From the NCBI RefSeq assembly GCF_030271255.1, contig NZ_JASJOM010000011.1:93685-157684 (forward strand): 64,000 nt of DNA, written 5' to 3'. Source of the stretch: Peribacillus folii (lineage in GTDB: Bacteria > Bacillota > Bacilli > Bacillales > DSM-1321). Below are positions 50,737-60,480 of the stretch, piece after piece; the first letter of the stretch is position 1, and each line of letters opens with the position of its first letter. Position numbers and translations under genes: made by a program. Below the pieces are notes generated by a model. That model was not told the DNA's origin and made no database searches. It saw only the letters and a program-made list of their open reading frames with translations.

Positions 50737-52114
50737 CTTTTAAAATGAGTTGCGAGACACATTCGACATGGCTCGTTTGCGGGAACATATCCACAGGCTG
50801 TATGGATTGCACCTCGTAAAATACGCTCAATTCTTGCAGGTCCTTTGCCAGTGTGGACGGGTTGCAGGAAACGTACACAATCTTTTTCGGTTTGGCCTTC
50901 ATGATTGTTTGCAGCAGCGCTTGATCGCAACCTGTTCTTGGCGGATCGACGACGAGCATGTCCGGCTTCCACCCCTCTTTGATCCAGCGCGGCAGGATGT
51001 TTTCCGCTTTTCCTGTTTCGTAGTGCATATTGTTTCGTTTATGTTTTTTTGCATTTTTCTTGGCGTCTTCAATTGATTCCTTGATGACATCCATTCCGCG
51101 AACCTCTTTAGCATTTTCAGATAGCCAAAGTCCGATCGTGCCCACGCCGCAATAGGCATCGACCACTTTTTCCTTTCCGGTCAGGGCTGCCGCCTTTTTC
51201 ACTTCATCATACATGCGGACCGTTTGTACGGGATTAAGCTGGAAGAAGGTCCGGGCAGATAGTTCGTATGATAAATCCCCTAACGTTTCGTTAATGACTT
51301 TTCCGCCAGCCAAATGAATCGTTTTCTCACCAAAAATAAGCGAAGTGTTACGGTTGTTGATGTTTTGCACGACGGATTTCACTTCAGGAAGCTGATCGCG
51401 AATTTGTTTAAGCAGCTGCTCCTTTTGGGGAATTTCTTCCGTTCCTGTTACGAGGACGACCTGCACCTCGCCTGTTTCAAAGCCTACCCGTGTGATGACC
51501 GTGCGGATCACGCCTTTTCTTTTTCTTTCGTTATAAATCGAGATGTTCAAGTTTTTCAGGATCTTTTTCACTGTGCGTGTTACTTTATTGGTTGCCTTAT
51601 GCTGTACAAGGCAGTTCGGGATGTCGATCAATGTATGGGAATTCAAGCCGTATAGGCCAGCAATCAATTTCCCATCTTTTAGACCGACCTGGTACTGACT
51701 TTTATTCCGGTAATTCCAAGGGTCTTCCATGCCGATCGTTTCTTTAATATTTAATGAAGAAACTGGGAGCTTCGTGTGACGCTCCATCGCTTGAATGACG
51801 ATATCGCGTTTTTCCACAAGCTGCTGGTCATAGCTTAAATGCTGCAATTGACAGCCGCCGCATTCTGCGTATACCGGACATGGCGCGGCAATGCGGTGCG
51901 GTGATTCTTTCCGGATGGTTTTAATTTTCGCCTCGGTGAAATTTTGCTGTACCTTTGTGACCGAGGCTACAATCTCCTCACCAGGCAAGGCTCCTGGGAC
52001 GAAGACGACTTTCTTTTTGAAATAACCGACTCCCTCTCCGTTAATGCCAAGTCGTTTAATAGTCAGTGGAAGGGTTTGGTCGACTTCCAATTTTGTATCT
52101 TGAAGGTTTGTCAT
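50726..52114 (-). CDS. rlmD: 23S rRNA (uracil-5-)-methyltransferase, RumA/RlmD family (YfjO position)
   Basis: 462 residues. An N-terminal TRAM domain (about 10-65) is followed by the [4Fe-4S] cysteines in [12 protein letters not shown] and the methyltransferase domain with [19 protein letters not shown] and the catalytic cysteine in [13 protein letters not shown]. It forms 5-methyluridine in 23S rRNA. B. subtilis has two such proteins, YefA (RlmCD) and YfjO; the neighbours here (yfjP and pdaA homologs) match the yfjO locus, so the exact target uridine is uncertain. Four-base overlap with the gene before it. Confidence 0.85.
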   Translation of the reverse strand: MTNLQDTKLEVDQTLPLTIKRLGINGEGVGYFKKKVVFVPGALPGEEIVASVTKVQQNFTEAKIKTIRKESPHRIAAPCPVYAECGGCQLQHLSYDQQLVEKRDIVIQAMERHTKLPVSSLNIKETIGMEDPWNYRNKSQYQVGLKDGKLIAGLYGLNSHTLIDIPNCLVQHKATNKVTRTVKKILKNLNISIYNERKRKGVIRTVITRVGFETGEVQVVLVTGTEEIPQKEQLLKQIRDQLPEVKSVVQNINNRNTSLIFGEKTIHLAGGKVINETLGDLSYELSARTFFQLNPVQTVRMYDEVKKAAALTGKEKVVDAYCGVGTIGLWLSENAKEVRGMDVIKESIEDAKKNAKKHKRNNMHYETGKAENILPRWIKEGWKPDMLVVDPPRTGCDQALLQTIMKAKPKKIVYVSCNPSTLAKDLQELSVFYEVQSIQPVDMFPQTSHVECVSQLILKEGN

Positions 52115-52995
52115 TTCTTTTCACTCCGTTTTTCAATGCTTCTCCATAAATACAGGGAAGCGTAGCTTAAATATGGGGCCCAATTGACGCTATAGGCTTC
52201 CATTTCTTCTTGGGTAGGCTTTTGCGGCAGGCTATATAAATTTTTCAGGGCATTTTGAATGCCAATATCGGCTTTAGGAAATAGATTGGGCCTACCGAGT
52301 CCGAAAAGCAGAAAGTTTTCAGCCGTCCATCTGCCGATACCGCGTATTTTTATTAGTGTATCCATAACCTCTTGATCGGATAGCTCTTCCATTCCTTCAA
52401 GTTGAAGATGGCCATGGACGATTTGCTCGGAAAGCCCGATGACGTACTCCGCTTTCCGCCCGCTGAATTGAATCGCTCGCAATTGCTCGATCCTTAGTTG
52501 GGCGGCCGCCGCCGGAGTGGGATAAAACCAAGCACCATCGATTTGGTACCCAAAGGTTTTTACGAATCGTTCCGTAAGCGTGTGGGCAAATGATAAATTC
52601 AATTGCTGGTGTATGATGCATTTGACGAGGCAACTGTAGTAATCGAAATCCAAAACGATCGCCGTTCCGCGATGTTCTTCGAAGATATCTTTTAGATCGG
52701 ATTCCTGGAAATGCCGGGATACACTCTCCAATGGCTGATGCCAATGAAAGACCTTTTTTAACCGTTCAATGGCTTGAGACCTGTACACCTCTGATTGACC
52801 TTTTATGATAAAGAAGGGATCATCAATGCTTCCGATTGCCTGAACCTGCAAAACGACAGGTTCCTTTTCTATATATAGCGGAACTTTTACCGTCCTGTTC
52901 GTAAAATCAACTACTTGAAGAGGGTCTAATGATAATCGTTCGAGAACTAGATCGAAATTATAAGGCCCTTGAACCTGTAATTTTTCCGTCCACAC
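52111..52995 (-). CDS. DNA-3-methyladenine glycosylase, AlkA family (YfjP-like)
   Basis: 294 residues, base-excision repair enzyme of the HhH-GPD superfamily. An N-terminal beta domain (about 1-90) precedes the helical part. The helix-hairpin-helix is [20 protein letters not shown] and the catalytic aspartate is in FPKADIGIQ. It removes alkylated purines. It is translationally coupled to the methyltransferase gene, as in B. subtilis yfjP-yfjO. Confidence 0.88.
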   Translation of the reverse strand: MWTEKLQVQGPYNFDLVLERLSLDPLQVVDFTNRTVKVPLYIEKEPVVLQVQAIGSIDDPFFIIKGQSEVYRSQAIERLKKVFHWHQPLESVSRHFQESDLKDIFEEHRGTAIVLDFDYYSCLVKCIIHQQLNLSFAHTLTERFVKTFGYQIDGAWFYPTPAAAAQLRIEQLRAIQFSGRKAEYVIGLSEQIVHGHLQLEGMEELSDQEVMDTLIKIRGIGRWTAENFLLFGLGRPNLFPKADIGIQNALKNLYSLPQKPTQEEMEAYSVNWAPYLSYASLYLWRSIEKRSEKK

Positions 52996-53079
52996 AACTG
53001 ATCCATCCTTTAGCAGTTTTCCACGTATTATAGCATGTTTCTCGGAATAATACTTAAAATCGAAGAGAATGGAAAAAAA

Positions 53080-53109
53080 CGGGACCTGAATGTCACCACA
53101 GGTACCCGC
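53080..53109 (-). terminator. Terminator of pdaA
   Basis: CGGG-ACCTG and CAGGT-CCCG arms (one bulge) form the stem, with a run of seven T on the minus strand. It lies 9 bp after the pdaA stop. Confidence 0.75.
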
Positions 53110-53118
53110 TTTTCATCA

Positions 53119-53904
53119 TTAATAAAGCATTCTGCTTGGCAATTGCTTTTCAATCATTAAATCATCCAGACTGCTGAATGTATACCCTTGCTTCTCAAGA
53201 TCCGTCAAAATTGAATCCAGTGCCTCCGCGTTATCTTTGGAAACCGTATGCAGCAATAAAATCGCCCCAGGGTGGATCTGTTTCAGCACTTCATCATGAG
53301 CGAATGCCGCTCCCTTCTGCTGGTCTACGATCCAGTCCTTATAGGCAAGCGACCAAAAAATATGGTAATATCCTTCTTTTTTTGCAACCTCCATCGTTCT
53401 TTCGTTAAATACACCGCGAGGCGGGCGCAAATAATTCATTCCCTGTTGCCCGGTTAGTTTCTCCGTCGCTTTTTTTACCCGCTCCAGCTCAGTGCGGATG
53501 ACATCATCCGTGACGCTCGTCATATCAGGGTGGTTCCACGAATGATTCCCGACGATATGGCCTTCATTTGCCATCCGGACAACCAGCTCAGGTGCTGTTT
53601 TCAAGTAATGTCCCGTAACGAAAAAAGCCCCAGGAGCCTCATGCTTCTTCAAAACATCCAATATCTGTGCCGTATAACCATTTTCATACCCGTTATCAAA
53701 CGTTAGATATATATCCTTCTTCGTTGTATCCCCTTTATAAATCGCTTCATATTTAGGAAGCATTTCATTGAAGTTTTTCCCTGCATCCGCAGGTACCCCA
53801 TTACTCCCCTTATTAAGACCCCAGTTGTAGGATTGCGCCATAGCCGGGCTCCCGAAAGAGCAGATCAAACATACAATAACAATTAAAATCGCCTTTTTTT
53901 TCAT
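53119..53904 (-). CDS. pdaA: Delta-lactam-biosynthetic de-N-acetylase PdaA
   Basis: 261 residues, exported polysaccharide deacetylase. Signal peptide about 1-24 (MKKKAILIVIVCLICSF, cleavage near PAMAQ). Then the PdaA mark YNWGLNKGSNG and the modified metal motif TFDNGYENGYT in place of TFDDGP, HSWNHPD with metal histidines, and LRPPRG. It deacetylates muramic acid during formation of spore cortex muramic delta-lactam. The ATG at 53904 follows GGGGGA. Its presence supports a spore-forming host. Confidence 0.92.
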   Translation of the reverse strand: MKKKAILIVIVCLICSFGSPAMAQSYNWGLNKGSNGVPADAGKNFNEMLPKYEAIYKGDTTKKDIYLTFDNGYENGYTAQILDVLKKHEAPGAFFVTGHYLKTAPELVVRMANEGHIVGNHSWNHPDMTSVTDDVIRTELERVKKATEKLTGQQGMNYLRPPRGVFNERTMEVAKKEGYYHIFWSLAYKDWIVDQQKGAAFAHDEVLKQIHPGAILLLHTVSKDNAEALDSILTDLEKQGYTFSSLDDLMIEKQLPSRMLY

Positions 53905-54071
53905 TGAAATATCCCCCATGTCCTTTTTCTTATTGTTTGGAACATGAAGATATATATGCATGCTATTGCGAGGGCGATTTTTTAGTGCGGAAGAATTATT
54001 GGATTGAGGGACAAATTCCATACCTTTCATTCAAACCGACCATATATTTAGATCTGAATCAGCATAAAAAA

Positions 54072-54097
54072 GGCCTTTCCTTCGAAAAGGATTGGCC
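54072..54097 (-). terminator. Terminator of the small membrane protein gene
   Basis: GGCC-CCTT and AAGG-GGCC arms with symmetric internal loops, followed on the minus strand by seven T. It lies 11 bp after the stop at 54108. Confidence 0.7.
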
Positions 54098-54107
54098 CCA
54101 TGATTTA

Positions 54108-54293
54108 TTATCCTTTAAATAACGCTTGTGCCGCCTTCCAAACGATGGCAATTGCGAAAATGATAACGATTACAATTCCGACTACATCTAGGAATGTTTC
54201 AAGACCGGAGAAAATGGTGCCAGCTACAGGAAGTTGGATGAAAGCAAAACCGGTTAACATGGCAAGAAAGAATAAGAAGTAATTATTCTGCAT
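54108..54293 (-). CDS. Small membrane protein, YfjT-like position
   Basis: 61 residues with two membrane helices (YFLFFLAMLTGFAFIQL and DVVGIVIVIIFAIAIVWKAA) around a short loop. No catalytic motif. It lies upstream of pdaA, where B. subtilis has the small gene yfjT; identity with it is inferred from position and size. ATG with an AGAAAGGGGGG ribosome site close upstream. Confidence 0.7.
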   Translation of the reverse strand: MQNNYFLFFLAMLTGFAFIQLPVAGTIFSGLETFLDVVGIVIVIIFAIAIVWKAAQALFKG

Positions 54294-54404
54294 GAAAATC
54301 CCCCCTTTCTCTATTAATGTATGTACGGATGTTCCAAAAGATTGTACTTTTCAGAGGCAATTATCGCCTTTTTTTTCATATACATGGACTAGGGGGGCGG
54401 ATGC

Positions 54405-54542
54405 ATGCTTGAATGGGTGATCACTGTCGGTTTCGTTGCTTGTCTAGGCTTGGGTGCAGGGTTGTTTGTTCATTTTGTGAAAAGTGGTTTGAATTTAGAG
54501 GATGCTTCAAAGGTCGATCCACTGCCAGAAATGGAGGAATAA
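54405..54542 (+). CDS. 45-residue single-span membrane protein
   Basis: ATG at 54405 with GGGGGGCGG upstream; TAA at 54542. One hydrophobic helix (VITVGFVACLGLGAGLFVHF) near the N-terminus, then a short acidic tail ending LPEMEE. A bidirectional terminator follows 8 bp later. No family recognised. The good ribosome site and the terminator make it likely a real gene. Confidence 0.6.
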   Translation: MLEWVITVGFVACLGLGAGLFVHFVKSGLNLEDASKVDPLPEMEE

Positions 54543-54549
54543 GGTCAGA

Positions 54550-54583
54550 AAAAGACGCTCCGCCGAGTTGGTGAGCGTCTTTT
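54550..54583. terminator. Bidirectional terminator between the small membrane protein and fumarase
   Basis: AAAAGACGCTC and GAGCGTCTTTT form a perfect 11-bp stem with a 12-base loop, with A and T runs fit for both strands. Confidence 0.85.
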
Positions 54584-54592
54584 CCGTCTTCC

Positions 54593-56161
54593 TTACTTAA
54601 ATACCGGTTGTTTGAATTGTGCCAGCTTTTCCAATGAAGATTGCTGAACATCCTTATGAAGGCTGTTTCCGTGTGAATCCATGGTGACTACGGCTGTAAA
54701 TCCTTCCACATTCAGATGCCACATCGCTTCAGGAATCCCGAATTCGGTGAAGTTCACGCCTTCGACCGATTTGATGCAATCTGCATAATATTGGGCAGCC
54801 CCGCCGATCGCATTAAGGTAAACTCCGCCGTGTTCACTAAGGGCCTCTAGTGTTTTTGGGCCCATTCCGCCTTTTCCGATAACGGCACGTATGCCGAATC
54901 GCTTCATGATATCGCCTTGATAAGGTTCTTCACGAATGCTTGTTGTCGGACCAGCAGCCTTCACATGCCATTTTCCTTCCTCATCCTTCAGCATGACCGG
55001 TCCACAATGATAGATGATTTGTCCATCAAGGTCGATGGGTGCAGGGTTTTCAGATAAGTGCTTATGAATGGCGTCACGGCCGGTATACATTCTGCCGTTT
55101 ATATGGACCACATCCCCGACTTTTAATTCACGGATTTGTTCCTCCGTTATCGGTGCCTGCAAGGTCATTTCACGCGGTGCATCAATGTCTGCTTCGACAG
55201 CGGCCGCTACTTCTTCCTTAGCCGCTTTTTCGGCTTCTAAAGCAAAGTCGATTTTCTCACCTTCTTGATATAGCCATTCATTGATTTCGCCTGTCTCAGG
55301 ATTCACTTTCACTCCCAATCGACGGAAGGCCCAGCAATTATAGGCAACGGAAACGAAAAAGCTTGCCGGGATGCGGTGCATGACCCCAATTTTGCAGCCG
55401 AGCAGCGTAGTTTCGCCACCGAAGCCCATCGTACCGATCCCCAACTCATTTGCTGTCCCCATGATGTATTCTTCAAGCTTGCGAAGGTCTTCATTTGGAT
55501 TAACATCTTCATTGCTGCGGAAAAGTTGGGCTTTGGCCAAATCATATCCGGATGAACGATCTCCGCCAATACCAACCCCGATGAATCCGGCACTGCAGCC
55601 TTGCCCTTGTGCTTGGTAGACGGAATGCAGGATGCATTTACGGATGCCGTCCAAGTCACGGCCTGCTTTTCCCAATCCCTCAAGCTCCATCGGGAGGCTG
55701 TATTGAATATTTTTATTTTCACATCCGCCACCTTTTAATATCAGGCGGACATCGATGTAATCTTTTTCCCACTGATCGAATTTCATGACAGGAAGACCTT
55801 CCCCAAGGTTATCCCCGCTGTTTTCACCCGATAGGGAATCAACGGCGTTCGGACGAAGCTTACCGCCTTTCGTTGCCAAAATGATGGCATTGCGGATTGC
55901 TTCTTTTATTTCAAGTTGGTTTACGCCAACTGGAGTTTTAATTTTGAAAGTTGGCAGACCTGTATCTTGGCAAATCGGCGATACATTATCGTCAGCCATC
56001 GTAATATTGTTGGTGATCGTATCCAAGCTCAAAGCTGAACGAGTTCCAGCATTTTCACGCTGCTTTGCACTTTTTACCGCCCGACGAACATCCTTTGGCA
56101 AATTCGTTGAAGTTTCAACGATTAAGCTGTACATACTTTCTTGGAATTTTTGAATATCCAA
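54593..56161 (-). CDS. Class I fumarate hydratase (Fe-S)
   Basis: About 522 residues. Both fumarase domains are fused: the alpha part with SPICQDTGLPTF, GVGIGGDRSSGY and GCKIGVMHRIPASFF (cluster cysteines in the alpha part), and the beta part with GDVVHINGRMYTGRDA and IGKGGMGPKT. It interconverts fumarate and malate with a [4Fe-4S] cluster. The start is set at TTG 56161, 9 bases after GGGGG; a longer start would add 31 basic residues not seen in the family. It stands alone. Confidence 0.9.
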   Translation of the reverse strand: MDIQKFQESMYSLIVETSTNLPKDVRRAVKSAKQRENAGTRSALSLDTITNNITMADDNVSPICQDTGLPTFKIKTPVGVNQLEIKEAIRNAIILATKGGKLRPNAVDSLSGENSGDNLGEGLPVMKFDQWEKDYIDVRLILKGGGCENKNIQYSLPMELEGLGKAGRDLDGIRKCILHSVYQAQGQGCSAGFIGVGIGGDRSSGYDLAKAQLFRSNEDVNPNEDLRKLEEYIMGTANELGIGTMGFGGETTLLGCKIGVMHRIPASFFVSVAYNCWAFRRLGVKVNPETGEINEWLYQEGEKIDFALEAEKAAKEEVAAAVEADIDAPREMTLQAPITEEQIRELKVGDVVHINGRMYTGRDAIHKHLSENPAPIDLDGQIIYHCGPVMLKDEEGKWHVKAAGPTTSIREEPYQGDIMKRFGIRAVIGKGGMGPKTLEALSEHGGVYLNAIGGAAQYYADCIKSVEGVNFTEFGIPEAMWHLNVEGFTAVVTMDSHGNSLHKDVQQSSLEKLAQFKQPVFK

Positions 56162-56384
56162 ATTTCTCTTCCCCCTCTTATTACCCCTATGTTTAAACTT
56201 TTTCTCTGTTCTCCTGTTAAAAACGGATGTGACAACACCCGTTTTATTATACATCTTACCTATTCTTTCGAAAACAAGTAATTATTTTTCTTAAAGAAAG
56301 CATTTTGGGTGGATCTTGATACAGGGAAGTAGGAGTGGACTGGGCATTAAATGCGCACGGATCGTGCCTGAAGCCGTGGAAAAA

Positions 56385-56411
56385 GGGATGGCACATGCTG
56401 CTTGCCATCCC
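56385..56411 (-). terminator. Terminator of the SE1561-family gene
   Basis: GGGATGGCA and TGCCATCCC form a perfect 9-bp stem, followed on the minus strand by TTTTT. Confidence 0.85.
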
Positions 56412-56456
56412 GTCGGGAATAAAAATATCGAAAACTTCATATTATCGAAACATATA

Positions 56457-56645
56457 TCATTCTTCTTCGCGGGTTTTGAATTGTTCGACTTTTCCTTCCA
56501 AGTCATCCAGCATGCCGATCAAGCGGTCTATATCTTCCAATTCCGTATTTTCCGGTTCGATATGGTCAAGAACCTCCATGAACATCGTGAGGCGTTCTTT
56601 TAAATAAGTTAATTGTTCGTTTTTACCTGTAATGGACTTTCCCAT
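56457..56645 (-). CDS. SE1561 family protein
   Basis: 62 residues, acidic, one long helix-rich chain (MGKSITGKNEQLTYLKERL and DIDRLIGMLDDLEGKVEQF). It matches a small conserved Firmicutes family of unknown function. The ATG at 56645 follows GGAGAG; upstream codons are not part of it. Confidence 0.75.
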   Translation of the reverse strand: MGKSITGKNEQLTYLKERLTMFMEVLDHIEPENTELEDIDRLIGMLDDLEGKVEQFKTREEE

Positions 56646-56797
56646 GAGGCACTCTCCTTCCATTCTCAATAATATCGTAACGAAATCTGCTTCAAAGTGC
56701 AATGGCAAGGCTTAAAATTAAGCTCTTCGCTATTTGACAATTTTTGTCCGGATTGTTCATAATGGGTTAGTGCACTATTACGTAAGGAGTTTTAAAC

Positions 56798-57925
56798 ATG
56801 TCAATTATCAAGCAAGATCTTTTAATACCAATTACACCCAAGTATGATCCTTGGGAAGCATACATGGACGTTGAACAATATGGAAAGATGAGTTTGACCA
56901 ATGTGGAGTTCACCACCACCACCCTATGCAATATGCGCTGCGAGCATTGCGCAGTCGGCTACACCCTGCAGCCGAAAGACCCGGATGCTCTTCCCTTGGA
57001 ATTGCTGATACAACGGCTTGATGAAATCCCCTTGCTTCGTTCACTCAGCATCACAGGCGGAGAACCGATGTTATCAAGGATACAAGTGCGGAATTATGTA
57101 TTGCCTCTATTGAAATATGCCCGGAGCCGTGGGGTGCGGACACAAATCAATTCCAACCTGACCCTTGACCTGGAACGGTACGAGGAAATCATTCCGTATT
57201 TGGATGTGCTGCACATTTCCCATAATTGGGGAACGATTGATGAATTCATCGATATTGGCTTCGCCATGATGGATCGTAAACCTTCACGGGAACAGCGTAA
57301 GAAATTATTCGATAAAATGATTGAAAATTCTCGTGCCCTCACGAAAGCTGGTGTACTGGTATCGGCAGAAACGATGCTCAATAAACGCACCCTGCCCCAT
57401 CTTGAGCACATTCACAGACAAATCGTCGATGAAATGGGCTGTCAAAGGCATGAAATCCACCCGATGTACCCAAGTGATTTCGCATCGGCCCTTGAGACTT
57501 TATCTTTGGACAAAATGCGTGAAGCGATTCATCATTTACTCGATATCCGTGATGAAAATGTTTGGATGCTTTTCGGTACATTGCCATTTTATCCTTGTAA
57601 TGATAATAAAGAGGATACAAAACTGCTTCAGCGTCTTTACGGGACGCATAAAGTGACGGTCCGCAATGACCCGGATGGACGGTCGCGCTTGAATATCAAC
57701 ATTTTTACCGGTGAGGTCATCGTGACCGACTTCGGTGATGCGCCAACCTTGGGTAATATCAAAGACCAACCATTGACCGAATCGTATGACACCTGGATGG
57801 ATTCAAAGCTGGCCAATGAATTGAATTGCCATTGCCCGGCCGTCAAATGCTTAGGGCCGAATGTACTCGTCAAAAACGCTTATTATCCGAAGGAAGATTT
57901 CAGGACAAGAAAATCAAACATATAA
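56798..57925 (+). CDS. yfkAB: Radical SAM/CxCxxxxC protein YfkAB
   Basis: 375 residues. Radical SAM motif CNMRCEHC (about 47-54), ITGGEPML after it, and the C-terminal CHCPAVKC that gives the subfamily its name and binds a further Fe-S cluster. Function unknown. In B. subtilis 168 the locus is annotated as two genes, yfkA and yfkB; here it is one intact frame. Followed by a terminator and the yfkD homolog on the opposite strand, in the same order as B. subtilis. Confidence 0.88.
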   Translation: MSIIKQDLLIPITPKYDPWEAYMDVEQYGKMSLTNVEFTTTTLCNMRCEHCAVGYTLQPKDPDALPLELLIQRLDEIPLLRSLSITGGEPMLSRIQVRNYVLPLLKYARSRGVRTQINSNLTLDLERYEEIIPYLDVLHISHNWGTIDEFIDIGFAMMDRKPSREQRKKLFDKMIENSRALTKAGVLVSAETMLNKRTLPHLEHIHRQIVDEMGCQRHEIHPMYPSDFASALETLSLDKMREAIHHLLDIRDENVWMLFGTLPFYPCNDNKEDTKLLQRLYGTHKVTVRNDPDGRSRLNINIFTGEVIVTDFGDAPTLGNIKDQPLTESYDTWMDSKLANELNCHCPAVKCLGPNVLVKNAYYPKEDFRTRKSNI

Positions 57926-57926
57926 G

Positions 57927-57955
57927 AAAGAACTCGCCAATCCGGCGAGTTCTTT
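57927..57955. terminator. Terminator between yfkAB and yfkD
   Basis: AAAGAACTCGCC and GGCGAGTTCTTT form a perfect 12-bp stem with a 5-base loop, with T runs on both sides. It serves both convergent genes. Confidence 0.9.
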
Positions 57956-57959
57956 TCGT

Positions 57960-58772
57960 TTACCTCGGCTGCTGGGATACTGTGAAGCTAAAGGAAACAT
58001 GGTCCTGGACCGGTATCCATGCCCCGATCCCTTGTGAAGTGATGTTTTTGATCGTAATCGTTCTTTTATTGCCTTTCAAGTTTAAATATACTTCCCCATA
58101 AGTGACCTTGCCTTTTTCATTTACGGCGGAGGCATAACTCGATAGGTACCCAATCCTGTTCGAAGCTACATTGTATACTTCATCCTTTTTCGTGCCAGCT
58201 CCGACGATCGTCTCGAAGGCCAAAGGCAAATTCGTCTTTTCCGTCGCCTTCAAGAGCATCATCTTCTGCACATCCTCGGCTTTTGGGATTTTGGCGGTCA
58301 AGCCTCCGCTTATGGCCTTCTGGCTTTCCTGTACATAACGGATTCTATACGGGACTTCCCCGCCGCGGTTATCATAGTAATTCATATTGATCTTTTGGTA
58401 TTCCCAGTTTGGTGCCGTTTCCGACGATTCATAATTCAAAGCCCAATGACCAAGATAAATGGTTGCCCTGTATCCAAAGGCAAGCGGGGCCTTGGCGATT
58501 GCCGATTCATTCAACATATGAATAAGTTCTGGATTTTCAATTTTTATATCCGATGATTCGATCAATTGTTCGGCAAACTTACTCGGCTGCAGCATCGGAA
58601 GATCTTGAGTCGGGTTAGGATATGTGTTTTCCTTTGCAATATTCAATACGGAAGGCGGGATGCTCACCTTAGTCGGAGCTGCCTTATCTCCGGGTTTTTC
58701 GGCCGCAAAGCTTACATTTGCCTGAATGAAAGCAAATAAAGCAATCATCGTACAAAGAATTATTCTTCTCAT
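57960..58772 (-). CDS. yfkD: YfkD family secreted protein
   Basis: 270 residues with a signal peptide (MRRIILCTMIALFAFIQANV, cleavage near SFAA). The exported part has no catalytic motif I recognise; FGYRATIYLGHWALNYES is a conserved block. Function unknown. Position between yfkAB and the calcium/proton exchanger matches B. subtilis. Confidence 0.85.
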   Translation of the reverse strand: MRRIILCTMIALFAFIQANVSFAAEKPGDKAAPTKVSIPPSVLNIAKENTYPNPTQDLPMLQPSKFAEQLIESSDIKIENPELIHMLNESAIAKAPLAFGYRATIYLGHWALNYESSETAPNWEYQKINMNYYDNRGGEVPYRIRYVQESQKAISGGLTAKIPKAEDVQKMMLLKATEKTNLPLAFETIVGAGTKKDEVYNVASNRIGYLSSYASAVNEKGKVTYGEVYLNLKGNKRTITIKNITSQGIGAWIPVQDHVSFSFTVSQQPR

Positions 58773-58891
58773 GCTGTCGCACTCCTTTTCAAGGGTTCAT
58801 TCATTTTTGTTTATAGATTTTGTTACTAAGCAGCATTCTATACATTTCAATCGAATGTCGATTTTGTAATGAATTTGTAAAGTTCAGAATA

Positions 58892-58920
58892 TTTACTTTT
58901 CTTTTGAAATCTGTTATACT
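58892..58920 (+). promoter_or_regulatory. Promoter with downstream Shine-Dalgarno but no standard start codon
   Basis: TTTACT (58892-58897), 17 bp, TATACT (58915-58920). GGAGG follows at 58939-58943, at the expected distance from a start codon near 58950. The codons there are ATC (58948) and GTT (58951). Confidence 0.5.
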
Positions 58921-58950
58921 TCATTTACATTATAAAAAGGAGGCGAAATC

Positions 58951-59055
58951 GTTCATACCTATCACACATTCAGGGGGTATGCTTATCGAACAATCCATGA
59001 CACCTTTTTAAAGGATGATAGAAAACGAAATCGCCAATACTTAAATCTGATGTAA
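58951..59055 (+). other. Short open frame behind promoter and ribosome site, no ATG/GTG/TTG start
   Basis: From GTT at 58951 a frame of 34 codons is open to TAA at 59055; it reads THTFRGYAY-like and RKRNRQYLNLM in parts (sequence begins VHTYHTFRGYAY). It sits at the right spacing after GGAGG and a terminator (59151-59186) follows. Either it uses a non-standard start codon (ATC or GTT), or the start codon has been lost, or the RNA is non-coding. Not recognised. Confidence 0.35.
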
Positions 59056-59150
59056 AAGGATGGTGTAACACTCTAGAATATTTCTCAACTTTCACAAAGC
59101 ATGATGAAAAATTTTGGATTAACTTATGAATCGTAATTTACTCATATAGA

Positions 59151-59186
59151 AATGACTCTGCTAAATCTAACCTCGGCAGAGTCATT
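59151..59186 (+). terminator. Terminator of the plus-strand unit at 58927
   Basis: AATGACTCTGC and GCAGAGTCATT form a perfect 11-bp stem with a 14-base loop and a T run on the plus strand. The only plus-strand unit upstream is the short frame described above, which supports its being transcribed. Confidence 0.75.
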
Positions 59187-59206
59187 TTTATTTATGAAAA
59201 AAACGA

Positions 59207-59223
59207 CCTTCCGCGACGGAAGG
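59207..59223 (-). terminator. Terminator of chaA
   Basis: CCTTCCG and CGGAAGG form a 7-bp stem with a 3-base loop; TCGTTTTTTT follows on the minus strand, 9 bp after the chaA stop. Confidence 0.8.
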
Positions 59224-59231
59224 CCTTTTTC

Positions 59232-60287
59232 TTATAATAAGTAAAATCCGATTCCCATGATGAAATAAGCGGCCAAAAGCGTCAGACCTTCAAACCAGTT
59301 CGTTTCACCATCATTGGATATCATGATCATCAGGAAGACGGCCGTAACCATCGATATGAGCTCCGGCCATGTGAATACAAGCGGCATATGCGTAGGATAT
59401 AATAACGATATCAACACGAGTACAGGAGCCACGAACATCGCGACCTGCAGCGTGGAACCGACTGCAATCTCCACAGCGACATCCATTTTATTTTTATATG
59501 CCATTATAACCGCGGATGCATGCTCAGCTGCGTTACCTACGATCGCAACGATGATGACACCGATGAATAACTCCGTCCACCCGAAGGCTTCCCCCACTTC
59601 GCTGAACGTATGGACAAGTTTTTCCGATACGTAAGCAACAGCGACTGTTGCAAGGGCAAGAATGATGATGGCCTTTTTCCTGCTCCATTCCGGAACTTCG
59701 TCTTCATGCTCCTCTTTTTTTTCATTATGCTGGTATACACCGCGGTGAGTAACCAATTTAAAGAATAATGCAGCAAGATATAATAAAATCAAAATGATCG
59801 AGATTCCGACACTTAACGACATCGTGCTTGCTTCACTCATATTCTGTGTGAACACTTCCGGTATCACGAATGCCACTATAACAGCAAAAACCAACAATCC
59901 TGCATTATGTCGCGCATCGAATACGTTGAATTTCTGCCGTTTGTATTTGGTGCCGCCGATAAAAAAGGATAATCCTGCCACCAACAACAGGTTTCCTAAA
60001 ACGGAACCGGTCAAGGAAGCCAATACGACGCCCACGAGCCCTGCTTTTAAAGAAAAGATGGATATGATCAATTCGACTGCATTGCCAAAGGTAGCGTTCA
60101 ATAGCCCGCCTACCCTGGGCCCCATGACAATCGCTAAGCTTTCCGTCGCCCTGCCCATGAAGCCTGCAAGCGCAATGATCGTTAAACAATATACGACGAA
60201 CATGAGAACGCTTGGCCAATGAAGCAAAGAACCAATGACGGATATGGGCACACCCACTGCGACAAGCCCCAAAAATATTTTATTCAA
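59232..60287 (-). CDS. chaA: Calcium/proton exchanger ChaA (CAX family, YfkE)
   Basis: 351 residues with eleven membrane helices. The two alpha-repeats with their acidic centres are visible: GGLLNATFGNAVELIISI and IVGNAAEHASAVIMA. It exports Ca2+ in exchange for protons. The start is TTG at 60287 with GAGGAG upstream, giving exactly the length of the B. subtilis protein as I recall it. The yfkD gene lies downstream on the same strand but is separated by a plus-strand unit. Confidence 0.9.
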   Translation of the reverse strand: MNKIFLGLVAVGVPISVIGSLLHWPSVLMFVVYCLTIIALAGFMGRATESLAIVMGPRVGGLLNATFGNAVELIISIFSLKAGLVGVVLASLTGSVLGNLLLVAGLSFFIGGTKYKRQKFNVFDARHNAGLLVFAVIVAFVIPEVFTQNMSEASTMSLSVGISIILILLYLAALFFKLVTHRGVYQHNEKKEEHEDEVPEWSRKKAIIILALATVAVAYVSEKLVHTFSEVGEAFGWTELFIGVIIVAIVGNAAEHASAVIMAYKNKMDVAVEIAVGSTLQVAMFVAPVLVLISLLYPTHMPLVFTWPELISMVTAVFLMIMISNDGETNWFEGLTLLAAYFIMGIGFYLL

Positions 60288-60480
60288 GATACTTCTCCTC
60301 ACAATCTTATATGTACTTTTTATATGACAAAAACTATCATACATAATCTTAAGACTTTGACAAAGGAAAATTTTATCATTGTATTCCTTCTTGTCAATAT
60401 TTACCCAAAATTCTATTGCTTAACCCTGTACCTAGGATGTAACATCAACATGATACACATTTCTTAGGAGACTTGAATAT

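Noticed and set aside
53904..54122. 72-codon plus-strand frame opposite pdaA's start
   Set aside because: No ribosome site and it runs across the terminator of the neighbouring small membrane protein gene.
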